Source of the DNA: Lenzites betulinus
Taxonomy: Eukaryota; Basidiomycota; Agaricomycetes; Polyporales; Polyporaceae
DNA length: 64,000 nucleotides
Direction: 5' to 3'
NCBI GenBank assembly: GCA_022264855.1
Contig: JABYQU010000068.1
Span: forward strand, 99,987-163,986
Under the pieces are notes generated by a model. The model made no database searches, was not told the origin of the DNA, and was given only the letters and a program-made list of their open reading frames with translations. Of the stretch, positions 23,244 through 34,329 are shown in pieces; position 1 is the stretch's first letter, and every line of letters begins with the position of its first letter. The translations under genes and the position numbers were made by a program.

Positions 23244-26089
23244 TCAACTCCACGCGCTCAAGTTGCGCATCTCCACTCCGCTCTGCGCGGTCACTTCTCC
23301 GATCCTGTACACGACCTTCTCGCCCGCGCGCTGCAGCGCTTCGATCGCGCCCGCGGCGCACTCCGGGGCGACCACGAGGACCATACCGAGCCCGTTATTG
23401 AACGTGCGCGCCATCTCGCGCGGCTCGACGCCGCCGTGCTGCATCAGGAAGCGGAAGACGGGGGGCAGCTCCCACGTTGATGCATCGATAAAGCAGCCCG
23501 TCCCGCGCGGGAGCACGCGCGGCACGTTCTCGACGAACCCGCCACCGGTGATGTGCGACATGCCCTTCAGCAGCCCCGCCTGCGCCGCGGGCAGCACGCC
23601 CGCGACGTAGATGCGCGTCGGCGTGAGCAGCGCGCGTCCAAGCGTCTGCTCCGCGTCCCACGGGCACGGGTCTGTGTACGAGAGCCCGGTGCGCGCGACG
23701 ATCTTGCGCACGAGCGAGAACCCGTTCGAGTGCAGGCCCGACGACGGGAGCCCGAGCAGGATGTCGCCGGGGGCGATCGTGGGCTGCGGCAGGATCAGGC
23801 TGCGCTCAACAGCACCCACCGCGAAGCCGGCGAGGTCGTAGTCACCTGATGGCAGCGAAGTCAGCGGGCGACGCCAAGTTTCCAGACACGGGTCAAATTT
23901 AGAGAGCAACTTGCCGTCGTGGTACATGCTGGGCATTTCGGCCGTCTCACCACCGATGAGGGCGCATCCCGCCTGTACACAGCCGTCCGCGATACCCTTC
24001 ACGACGCGCGTCGCCACGGCCACGTCCAGCTTGCTGCACGCGAAGTAGTCCAGGAAATACAGCGGCTCAGCGCCCTGCACAAGGAGGTCGTTGACCGACA
24101 TCGCCACGAGGTCGATGCCTGGGAGCGAGTCAGCACCACTCGGAGGCACACATCGGAGTTGCACGCATTAACATACCGACAAAGTCATGCAGACCAACGT
24201 CCATAGCCACGCGCAGCTTCGTGCCGACGCCGTCGGTCCCGCTGACCAGCACCGGGTCTGTGTACCCGGTGGCCTTGAGGTCGAAGACACCGCCGAAGCC
24301 TCCGATCTCGGCGTCCGCGCCTGCTCTGCGCGTCGCGCGGACGTATGGTTTGATCGCTTCGACGAGGGCGTTCCCTGCGTCTACGGAGACACCAGCCTGT
24401 GCGTATGTGAGTCCTGTGACGGGTGTGGTTGACAACGCTCTGCGAACGCGCAAAATCAGCGAGGCCGGGTGAGATGGCGCATGATAGCTGAGACGCACCT
24501 GTGGGCGATATCGCGCCTGAAGACTTTGCCTTCGAATTCGACGTTCGCAACCCCCGCATATGCAGCATCCAGCGCGCCTTGTAGGGTAGGCGCGAAAGCG
24601 GAAACGACCAACACGCGGCCACCGGAAGTAACGACCTTCCCGTCCACCGTGGAGGTTCCCGCGTGGAAAGCGACGACATCTGGCACCTGTCATATTAACG
24701 ACGATCCCGCAGCCATAATGGCACTACATACCGGTGGGCATTTGACCAACAGTGATTTCCTTGCCCTTGGCGTAACTTCCTGGGTATCCTTGCGAGGCTA
24801 CTACGACGGAAACACCGTATCCTGGTCTTGTCTTAACCTCCACTGAGTCGAGGCGGTGCTCCGCGCAGGCCTGGCAAATGAAATGTTAGTCGCAGATTTT
24901 CTGACGAGAAAAATGTGGCCGTACGAGGAGGATGGATGCCAAATCCGTCTCAGGATCGAGTAGCAATACCAAGGCCTCCGTCTCAGGGTCCCCAAAGCGG
25001 ACGTTGTATTCCAGGACCTTGGGCCCGTCCTGGGTGAGCATCAGGCCGGTAAAAAGCATCCCGACGAAGGGATATCCTAAGCATGCCGTCGTTGGTGGGT
25101 AGAACTGTACTTTTGCCCGAAGTATGCTCACCCTCCTTCCTCATGCCACTGATGGTGGGCTGAAGCACCTCTTTAGTGATGCGGTCCAGAATATCAGGCG
25201 TAGCGACAGGCGCGGGTGCATATGCACCCATGCCGCCGGTGTTGGGACCGGTGTCACCCTCGCCGATCCGCTTGTGGTCCTGCGCTGCAGGAAGAGCCGT
25301 GACGGTGTATCCGTCGGAGAACGCGAGCACGGACACTTCAGGCCCGGTCAAGAGCTCCTCAACGACAACTTCTTGCCCTGAGAAAAATATATTCTCAATG
25401 ATAGTAGTATACACGGATTGTATGGTCGCAGACCTGCTGCACCGAAGACGTTGTCCACCATGATCTCCTTGAGACCGGCGATGGCCTCATCTACTGTGTC
25501 GGGTAGGAGCACGCCCTTGCCCGCGGCGAGGCCGCTGGCCTTGAGGACGACGTTGAAGCCGCACGTCCGGACGTACTGGACAGCTTGATCGAACTCCGTG
25601 GACGCAAAGACCTTGAATTTGGCGGTCGGGATTTGATGCCGGCCCATAAACGCCTTCGAGAACGCCTTTGATCCTTCCATACGCGCCGCGAGCGCAGTAG
25701 GCCCGAACACCGGGATGCCAACTTGCGGAATGTTAGAACTGGATGGGAGAGGGCAATGCAACATACCTTTCCGGAAGTGTGTTTCGACACCATCAACGAG
25801 CGGTTGTTCAGGACCGGGGAGAACTAGTGAAACCTAGAGAGCACCTGTACTCTGTATCGATGTGCAGCGTAGATTGGACAGTGCACACCTTGTTCTCGAT
25901 AGCAAATGCAACGAGTGCAGGGAAATCCGAAGGCGACAAATTGACGTTCGTAGTTTTGGGCTCGAGCGCCGTGCCTCCATTACCGGGACAGACGAAAATG
26001 TGGTCGACGAGCGGAGAATGGGCGAGCTTCCATGCCAAGGCGTGCTCGCGACCACCGCCGCCAATGACAAGAATTCTGAGGGCAGCCAT
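23244..26089 (-). CDS. ADE5,7: Bifunctional GAR synthetase / AIR synthetase (purine biosynthesis)
   Basis: This fused enzyme does steps 2 and 5 of de novo purine synthesis: phosphoribosylamine plus glycine to GAR, and FGAM to AIR. Ten exons (25889-26089, 25767-25833, 25434-25721, 25132-25377, 24925-25076, 24732-24870, 24499-24679, 24177-24439, 23915-24118, 23244-23845) give 780 residues. The GARS half starts with [17 protein letters not shown] and has the ATP-grasp segment [14 protein letters not shown]. The AIRS half has [20 protein letters not shown] and [16 protein letters not shown]. The intron between the last two exons (69 bp, 23846-23914) has a GC donor. It is a multiple of three with no stop, but removing it restores the family sequence [12 protein letters not shown]. 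Confidence 0.92.
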
Positions 26090-26509
26090 GAGAGGCGAGA
26101 TCGGCAAAGTTTGCAGCTGTGCTCTCAACTTTTCGAGTCTCGACTAGCCGCTATAGCCCTCCGGGGACCCCGGGACGGCACAGGCAGGGACCCTGGACAG
26201 TGCCTGGGCGCAATCCCGAGCGCGGGCGTCTGTTGCAGCCATAGTACTCGGAACGTGTTCTCTGAGCTCTCTTCCACCCCGAATCTCTTCGAAGACGCTC
26301 GTTTCTCCTCCCTCTCTTTCCCCATGCTCCCCGTTGTCTGACCGCCCATTGCGCCCCTCTCTCCGCTGCTGCCCACGACTATCCACGCTTTGCCACGACC
26401 AGCCCAGTCTGCGCCATCAATTGCTAGTGTCGGCCAAGACTAGCCGCTCACTCGCCCGCTCGACATCTCTGGTCTTGCCCCCACTCCTCGCGACCCTCCA
26501 GGGGCTGTC
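26090..26509. promoter_or_regulatory. Divergent promoter region ADE5,7 / disordered-protein gene
   Basis: About 420 bp lies between divergent starts and holds several C/T-rich runs on the plus strand. No clear TATA box is seen. Confidence 0.4.
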
Positions 26510-29500
26510 ATGCCAGCCGAGGCTGCCCAGGGGCGAACAAAACAGAGGAGTAGAAGCTTCTTGTCCCGCAAGCCTACCAAGAAACACGACGATCACTCGA
26601 CGAAGCAGCGATTTGCGACAGACCATGGACAGCACGACCCCCGCGCCTCTAGCCTCGACGTTCAGGAGAAGGAGTATATCAACGCGCCTCCTCTCTTCAA
26701 CCCGTTCGCGTATTCCATCATACCAGATCCTTTGAACGAGTTGCCCACATGGTACCACCGCGAGGTTGAGACCGCAACCGCCTCTGCCGTTCAATTCCGC
26801 ATCCGCTACCCTCTTCACAACCCCGTCGGGCCCCGCTGGTACCGCAACCACCATCTTCTTGCGCCAAACAAAGATGGAGGCCGCCCACCATCCATTTTCT
26901 CTCCGTCATTTCCACCTATGGCATCAGCTCCAGAACGCGCCCAGGACCCCGCGCGCATGGCGGGCCCGAGTCGAACGCCCTCGGGATCTCCTCTTCCCAC
27001 GCCAACTTCGTCGCAAATTCGCATACAAGAGCCCCCAAAGCCACGGTCCCGAAAGGTGTCGACGGGTACACATGATGGCGTGGACATGTTGGATGGTACG
27101 GACCCATGGGGTACGAACTGGCATCATCAGTCGCCTTATGACATCCCTTCTAACGACCGGACACCAGACCCAGCCCAGGTATGTCGCAGGGCGCACGCAA
27201 AGTCGAAATAGAGTGTTTATTTCTTCGCAGAGTCCTACTGGCTCACGCCCAAGGCGTCAGAGCATGACGAACGGGATTCGCCATAAGACAGTGACTCCGT
27301 CGCCACTCTCTCAATCTACGTCCGCAGTCCACCTTCATGCAATAGATTCGACGCAGATACAGCTGCCGCGGAGGCTCAGCAAACGGCGTAAGCCATTTAA
27401 TGGACTGTTCGGAGGCGGCAATGAAGAAGGTAAGAGGATCCCTTTTGGGCTGTCACTGACCATATCTAATACGGCTCATTTCCAGGTGCAGCTGCCCATG
27501 CGAAGGTATTGCGTCGCCAGTCTGTGATGGCGCCTTCCATGACGTCTCTCCCCTCTCTTCAACCGTCCATGCAAAAGGTGAAGAGGGGAAGCGTTCTCGG
27601 ACGCCTGGTCAAGAGGTTTAGCGTAATGCGGAAACCCGACAAGAGCGCCACTGCCATGGGTACCGAATGGCCGCACATTACGAGTGCCGATAACAGTCGC
27701 CTACCGACCCCTGTGAGCCCTCTTCCTCCGGATGGCGGCCACCGTGCATCGTCGCGAATGTCGAGATCTCCGGACCCCATTCGGCGAGTACCCGCGCCAT
27801 CCATGGACCCATTCCCGCAGGAGTCTACACGCGCGCCTAGTCGTAGATCCTCGGACTCAAGCTCAGTACATGAGATCATGACATCTGGGAGGCTTACTAT
27901 TGCAAACCCAGACGAGCCTGGAGGCTCGCGCACTGATACACCCGTAGAAGGAGAGCATCCACACCCGCCTACCATTCCAGAGGAGACGACACCCAGGCAG
28001 TGGACCAGGGAGGACGTACCTTTGCCTGAGATTCCTAGGACAGACTCTCCCATACCACTCCCGGAATTCAGAAGATCTGTGCGTCCACACTCCGTACAGC
28101 TGGTTGATAGAGGTCCGGTCTTGCTTGACGTCCCTCCGCCCCCATCTTCCCCTCCCCTACCTGAACTGCCGCCACCTACCCCTGCCACGGTGTTGCAGAA
28201 CTTGCCCGAGCCCTCTCCGGCTGATTCCCCTGCTCCTTCAACTATTCTCCCGCCACCTCCTTCCCCCGTTCCGGCACAGGCTCAAGCACTTTCTCCTCCC
28301 ACCGAGACACCTGAACCGCGACCGCAATCAAGCTACACGCCTTCTGCAGAGGAGATTGCCCTGGCCAGGGCATCGATGTTTGTCAACCCACCCACACCGT
28401 ACACCACGCCCCTCGTCATCCCGAACACCGTCGTTGAGGTCCCGGAACCCAGTCCAAGCAAGCGTGCAGACCGTTCTCCGACGAAGCCGAGGGACAAGGA
28501 AGGGACCGTGCGCTCCAAGGCTTCGATTGGCTCACAGAGTAGACAGACGGAGACCTTCAAGCTCATCCGTAGTCCATCGGGAAATATCAAGCAGGCCGGT
28601 GATGTCATCATGGGCATGGGCGAGCAGTGGGAGGTTGTTGGGGCCCCAGGCCAGGCTTCCAGCTCGGCGAAGAAGTCCAGGTCGAAAGACAAGGAACGCT
28701 CAAGCCCCTCCGAGCCGGAGCCTGCTCGTCGGCACGAGAGCAGGCGACGGGACCAGAGTGCGGAGGGTACCGACTCGCGTCACAAGCGACATGGGTCGAC
28801 CGACGCTCGTGAAAAGTCTTCTCCTGTGGACACCATGAGGTCTACTCAGACCCCGATCGTCCCCGAGCGCGTCACGTCTACGAAGTCTTCTCGTCGTAAC
28901 TCGACGTTGAAGAAGCCACGCCGTGAAGACAGTAGAGCATCGAAGGCCTCGTCCCCTGTCCCTCCTGCTCCTCCCGCCGCCGTAACCTCCGGCCATGAGC
29001 GCCATGGCTCCTTTCACGCATCAACAAGACCCAACTCCGAGCTGCACTCCGCCGCAGACTACGCGTCGATGAAGGCCAAGGAGGCGTGGGAAATGGAGAG
29101 GTTGTGGAAGGCGCGGAGCATGGCATATGGTCCAGACGGTATGCCCGTAGTCTCTACGCCCGCTACCATTGGGAGTGACTCCCGCCCGTCGACGTTCATT
29201 AGCACCGAACTTCAGCGGGTGAGATCGATTCCGAGCGTCACCGGCGTTGCGGAGGCGCAGCACGCCGCGAGCCTCCCATCCCCAAACCAGATGCACGGCT
29301 CGAGCCACACCTATGTCGTCGTGCATCAGGGCGCCCAGGGCCAGGCGGCACATTACGCGCAGTTTGCGTCCGCATCGACGCCCATTCTATACCCCTCCGG
29401 CTCTCCCCCGCCTCACTCCCAAGGAGACCCTGCACATCAGTTTTACAAGCCATCTCTGCAAAGCTCACCCCCTCCTCCCCCTTTGCGAGACCCGCTCGTG

Positions 29501-29593
29501 CATAACCCCCTTCCGGAGCCCCCGCGCCTCTCCTCGTACCAACCGGCGCCCCTACCGCCGTCGTTGGCCGGCTCGTGGACGGGATCCCCGTGA
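26510..29593 (+). CDS. Large disordered Pro/Ser/Arg-rich protein of unknown function
   Basis: Exons 26510-27178, 27231-27429 and 27486-29593 encode 991 residues. The N-terminal 110 residues are the most ordered part, with INAPPLFNPFAYSIIPDPL and LPTWYHREVE. A basic patch follows, RRLSKRRKPFNGLFGGG, then VLGRLVKRFSVMRKPDKS, both looking like short membrane- or protein-docking motifs. The rest is proline-rich with many PPxP stretches. A conserved-looking segment EEIALARASMFVNPPTPYTTP follows near the middle, and later FKLIRSPSGNIKQAGDVI. I do not recognise a family. The coding frame is supported by splicing in phase and by length. A cortical or signalling scaffold is only a guess. Confidence 0.7.
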
Positions 29594-30417
29594 CGCTGAG
29601 ACGGACACGGACGGACGCGGTACTTATTGACTGGCTGACTGACTTGGAAGCACGACGCACACTGCTGATACCACCCCACTGCATTCTTCCCGTACTCATG
29701 CCGCCGTACAGAGATATATCCACTGACCCACGGACTCCATCCCCGCGCACATTGCTCATCTTAGCGCTACCGCTTACCCCACCAACCCCTTAGATCCAGC
29801 ACGACCCTTCTGCCGCATCGTTTCGCACATACTGACGTATACTCACCCCGTAGTTGCTCTCCTTTCATGACGTTCCGCCTTGATCTTCACGCTGCTTCAT
29901 TAATTACGGGCTTTTTCGACGTCTGCCTTGGTTTTTACGGGCTCTAGCTCTCCGTTATCGTTCGTTTGCGCTCGCCATCTCTCTTCATCTAATATTTTTA
30001 TCAGGACTATTGCTGTCGTTTGTACTACGTGCACTGATGTTGGCACCCAATACTAATCCCGACGACTTTGGAGCTCTACTCATATTTGCCTGTCCCACGC
30101 CTCACTTCAACGTCAACGGTTTCGACTGCGAGGCGCGATACTCATGCATGTGCGCGACGCGTCGAAGTAGAATGCGATTCCAAAGCGGTACTTATGTGTA
30201 GATTACAGCAATGGGTAGACACAGAAGGAGGAAGATAGTGGTATGATGCGTGCAGGTATATAATACATATGCGGGAGGAGAACCCATACAGACCGCGCCC
30301 CGATCGAGAGGCGAACATATGCACAATAGTGTCACAGCCTGAGCCTAATAGTAAACCATAGACAAGATGCCGGGAACGCCCTGCACGGCAGGCCGCGACG
30401 GCGCCACGTAGCCTGAG
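29594..30417. other. Convergent 3' region
   Basis: About 820 bp lies between the stops of two unknown genes. It is rather AT-rich in the middle (29,880-30,350), as expected for 3' UTRs. No gene is supported. Confidence 0.4.
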
Positions 30418-33052
30418 CTACTGCTTCGGGTACTCGTTCGGGTCGAGCGGGAACTTGGGCTTCGGGTAGTCGTCCCACTGGCGGTCCGAGTCGAGGAAGC
30501 GGCGGAGGCGCGCGACCTGCGAGGAGAGGTACATCACGATGATCTGCATCTCGATCTCGAGGTTCAGCTTGAGGATGTCCTCGCACGTCTTGAGCGCCTG
30601 CGTGCGCGTCGACACGAACATGTTCCCGTCGAAGCCGAGGTGCTTGAGCGCGTCGATCAGCTCGCTGAACTCAGAGCACCACGCGAGGACGCCGAGCTAC
30701 GGGCGCGAGGTTTGTCAGGATCTGCTCGTGGGTCTAGGGCATGCGTGGGAGGGTGGCTTACCTGGCCGAACTGCTTGAAGCGTGCGTAGAGGACGTTGGG
30801 CGCGCTCTTCAGCGCGAAATCGAACGCTTCGTTCTGCTCGATCACGCCTGGTTGGGGGACATAGTTGTCTAATGTTGGCTCTGGGGGCGGGGGCTGGATA
30901 TGCGCGTCAATCATACAATCCGAAGGCTTAGAAGTCATGCTAGCTTACCTCCGGACGCGGTGGAGGGTCTTTGAACCATTCGTAGCCAGAGTAGTCGACT
31001 TCCCCTCCCCAATCGACGGTGTCCGTCTGTTTATTTGAGATATCCATGCTTGAGCAGACGGTCGAGGTGTGAAGGATTTTCTTGACAAAGTTTACGAGGT
31101 AGGTGGGCGGACGAAAGTGGACGGCTTCAGAGTATTCGTGTGCGTCAGCGGCGGGTGTAAAGATGGCGTAAGGCGAGCTCTCGCTTTCGGTCACTACTGG
31201 CGAGGGTAGTGCTGGGTTGGGAAAGCACACCAAGGAGTTGTCTACGCCATGTATGAGTTAGAGTGATAGAGAGAAGACAAGTTAGAGAACGACGCACCGA
31301 GAGCAAGGGGCGTTAGAGGAGATGACGGTAAGCTCGACGGGTCAGATGGCAGACAGAAAACGTTCAAGGAGGTGTTCTGTGGCGCATGTCAGATAGCAGT
31401 TCCTATTTGAACAGATTGTGTGACGCACCGTAATGATCTGTCCTTTGTACTCTTCACTGAGGGTTACGACAGGATGTACACTCTGCCGATCGTCGATTAA
31501 AGAATGCCGATAGGTGACAGAGATACGGTTGGTTGTCGTGGGACGGGAGCCGACTGGGCTTGGTGGCGCAAGGAAGGAGCCTCTTCGAGATGGGCTGCAA
31601 AGGGTTACAGAAGAAGAGGTTGACCGCGGGGTTTGCGGCGCAGTCGTGAACTCGTTCTGACGAATAGTAATCAGTATGTTATCCGGTGCCTTTCACACAA
31701 GGTGACGTACCTCAGGCTGCCGCAGGTAGTAGCTGTCTGGTCGTAACGAACGAGGGACAATGAAGAGGGGAGGGGAAGGCGGTGGCAGGATGGGAAGCGG
31801 GAGAGGGCTGCTGCTTGCGGCCGGTTCAACGTTGTCGACGTTGCGAGAGAGCCAAGCGGGGGATGGCGGCGCGCTCCAAAAGGGAGAGATGCGATCGACT
31901 GCAGATGCGGGTGCAGACGCGGTCAGAGATCCAGGGTCTACAAACTGGATGCGTGGTAGTTGGAGGCTAGCACTTCGTAGGCGTGGGCCGGATGTGGTGA
32001 TCTCGATGCGAGGAAGGGGAGGTGCTAAAGCTGGAGGCTCGTCGAGGTTCGTGGAAGCGGAGGCGGATGAAGCAAGGGGAGTAGGAGGGTCGTCCTGGAC
32101 GATCAAGGAAAAGTCGACCTGATCGAAGACAAGCTCGGGGAGCTGGACGGGCTCAGCTGCGGTAGAGGTACTTGAGCGGGGGCGGGATGGACGAGAACTT
32201 TCTGCTGGGAGGACCTGGCACACCTGGGGCGCGTGTCTTCGGGCGCCAAAGAGCGAGGGCCTACTTAAAGTTCGCAGGCGCTTCAAGGAAGAGGTGAACG
32301 ATTTGGCTTTCGGGGAAGGCGGGGCGGCTGCCCGAGTAACTGCGAGGCTATCTGTCTCTACGGTTACCTCTTCCGCCGTGTAGGCTGTCTGGGAAGTCTC
32401 TTGCTCGCGGGAAGAGTCTGCCTGCGGTGCAGCGTCGGATCCGAGGGGGAGTTGCGCGGCGAGAGTAGGCGGCGTATCAGGGGAACGGGACGCCCTGCTG
32501 GTGGTGGAAGACGAGGACGAGGACGATGAGGACTGTGGAAGATCAAAGGAAGGTGTTCTCGCGCGTGCGGGGTCTTCAAGAAGTGTGCGGACGCTCTTGG
32601 CTCGGGGACGTGTGCCTTGCGGTCGCCTCAGAGAATTGCGGGAAAGCTTTCCTAGACGAGATATGGAAGAGCGCGAGCGTGATAGAAGCGAATGGTTGCG
32701 GCCAACTGGCTGATAGTCTGCACCAATCGACTGCATTAGCTTGCGCGAAGAAGAATCAGTACGAGAACTCACCGGCACCAAAGACGGCCGCAAAGTACGC
32801 AGGATCGGCGGCACAAATGGAAAGACGGAGTTCGTCGTACGAGATCTCCTCGAAGTCCTCCTCAAGGTGCTCCGGAGTGTGGGCGTAGTCTTCGGGCGCG
32901 GCACAGTATGTCTTCCCGGGTCCGAAAGCCTGTTCCGAGAGAGGGGAGTTGTGAGTGCCAGTGAGCGAGATGGGGCCTGTCGAGGCACGCTGGGGACCAT
33001 CAAGGCCTTGCGCGAGACTCGACTGGAGGAGGAGGTTCGAGTATGGATGCAT
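30418..33052 (-). CDS. Conserved basidiomycete protein of unknown function, 765 residues
   Basis: Seven exons join in phase: 32773-33052, 31711-32717, 31429-31656, 31298-31376, 30949-31241, 30762-30893 and 30418-30696. The N-terminal 90 residues (with EISYDELRLSICAADPAYFA) look folded. A Ser/Arg/Pro-rich middle of about 450 residues carries an eight-Ser run. The C-terminus is again ordered: WGGEVDYSGYEWFKDPPP, then FDFALKSAPNVLYARFKQFG, GVLAWCSEFSELIDALKHLG, and a helical end with EIEMQIIVMYLSSQVARLRR. I believe this C-terminal block is conserved in basidiomycetes, but I cannot name it. The helices suggest a binding or scaffold module. No catalytic motif is seen. Confidence 0.72.
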
Positions 33053-34329
33053 AGTGACTCACAAGTCCTCTAATTGCGGACCTGTGGGGGCAAGGTCTCG
33101 TCCGAGTCGCAGCAGTAGATGAGGCCCGCGGCAAATGAACAGAACGTGTAAACCGCCTGGTGCAAGCGAGAGGTGCACCCTTCCGAGATAGCAAGTGAAG
33201 AAAGCTCGATACAGGCTGCCTAAGATCGCAAGCGTACACAGAAAGCGCGAAAGAGCTCGACGCCGGCTTGTTCTGCCTCGAGGACGGAGGCGCCGCCGTA
33301 CTTTCCGAGGGCGCAAGCGCACATTCTTGATCCGCTCCCCTGGTTCCTGCTCTCACCCAGCCATAATCAGTGCGCCCATAATTGACCGTTTATCCAGGAA
33401 TTGTGTACATCGATTGGTACATATCGAGGGCGGCCCATCCCACCCGAGATGCGGCGAACAGACAATGGTGCATGGCTTGCGCAGGAGCACGGCGCAGTGG
33501 CGAAGTTACGGATCCTCCTCTACATTAAATTCGCCGGCAACGGTGACATTGACCTCTCACCTCCCTACTTACAACATGACCACAGCGGATCCACTGCGCG
33601 CACGCTCCGGTGACATCTGCTATACACTCTGCCATGTTTAAAGGGAGCCAGCCGCTGCGGGTGTGGTCATGCAACCTTTTGGGCACCTTCCAAGCACGGT
33701 GATCGTATGCCTGCGTGACGCCGATCGCACCTCGAAACGCGCTGTAGCGGTCAGTAGACCCACAGAGGTATGTCGCTGAACCATTCTGTATCGTCGCCCT
33801 TGCATGAGCACCTGACGGAGGCATTCCAGGCAGTCGAGACTGCTCGCCTTCGTGCATCTTGCACATCGAGCGGAGATGGCAGGGTCCTAGACATTGTACC
33901 CCGGCATTCGTCCAGGTGCTTCTTGTAGGGTACATTCTACAAGGAAGGCTCATTCCGCACCACAGGAACCTATCCGTGGGCATGACATAGGCAATCGGGC
34001 CTCCCCGTGTGATAGGACGACATGCTGCTTGTGCATGTCCGCCTGTCTGCGGCACTATCACAGGTGCCCTGCACCTGTGGTCGGCGCACAGTCCTGCTTG
34101 TTCTGGCTAGGCCCGGTTGCGGGTCGCAGTATGTCGCTGCGACGTTGTGATGTAGCCTGCTGATAGCCTGTTCAGCCCACGCGACGAATTGTGGACAGAC
34201 AATAATATACAGGTCCTCGCACAGTAGTATACAATGGCACACACCGATGAGTAAACGGCGGCAAGAGGCAGTCACGCCGCCCAGGTACGCGAAGAGAAGT
34301 CATCCAGACATTGTGCTCCGTTCATAATC
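33053..34329. other. Intergenic region with short inverted repeats
   Basis: This 1.28-kb stretch holds the promoter of the 765-residue gene and the 3' side of the Lnt-like gene. Chance ORFs only. It carries the perfect inverted repeat CACAGGTG-5-CACCTGTG at 34059-34079 and CTTGTAG-8-CTACAAG near 33925-33946. Confidence 0.45.
34059..34079. repeat. Short perfect inverted repeat CACAGGTG / CACCTGTG
   Basis: Two 8-bp arms face each other across a 5-bp spacer. Each arm includes the E-box-like core CAGGTG/CACCTG. It could be a protein-binding site or chance. It lies in non-coding DNA. Confidence 0.5.

Noticed and set aside
33195..33641. 148-codon ORF upstream of the 765-residue gene
   Set aside because: Arg-rich shadow without splice or family support.
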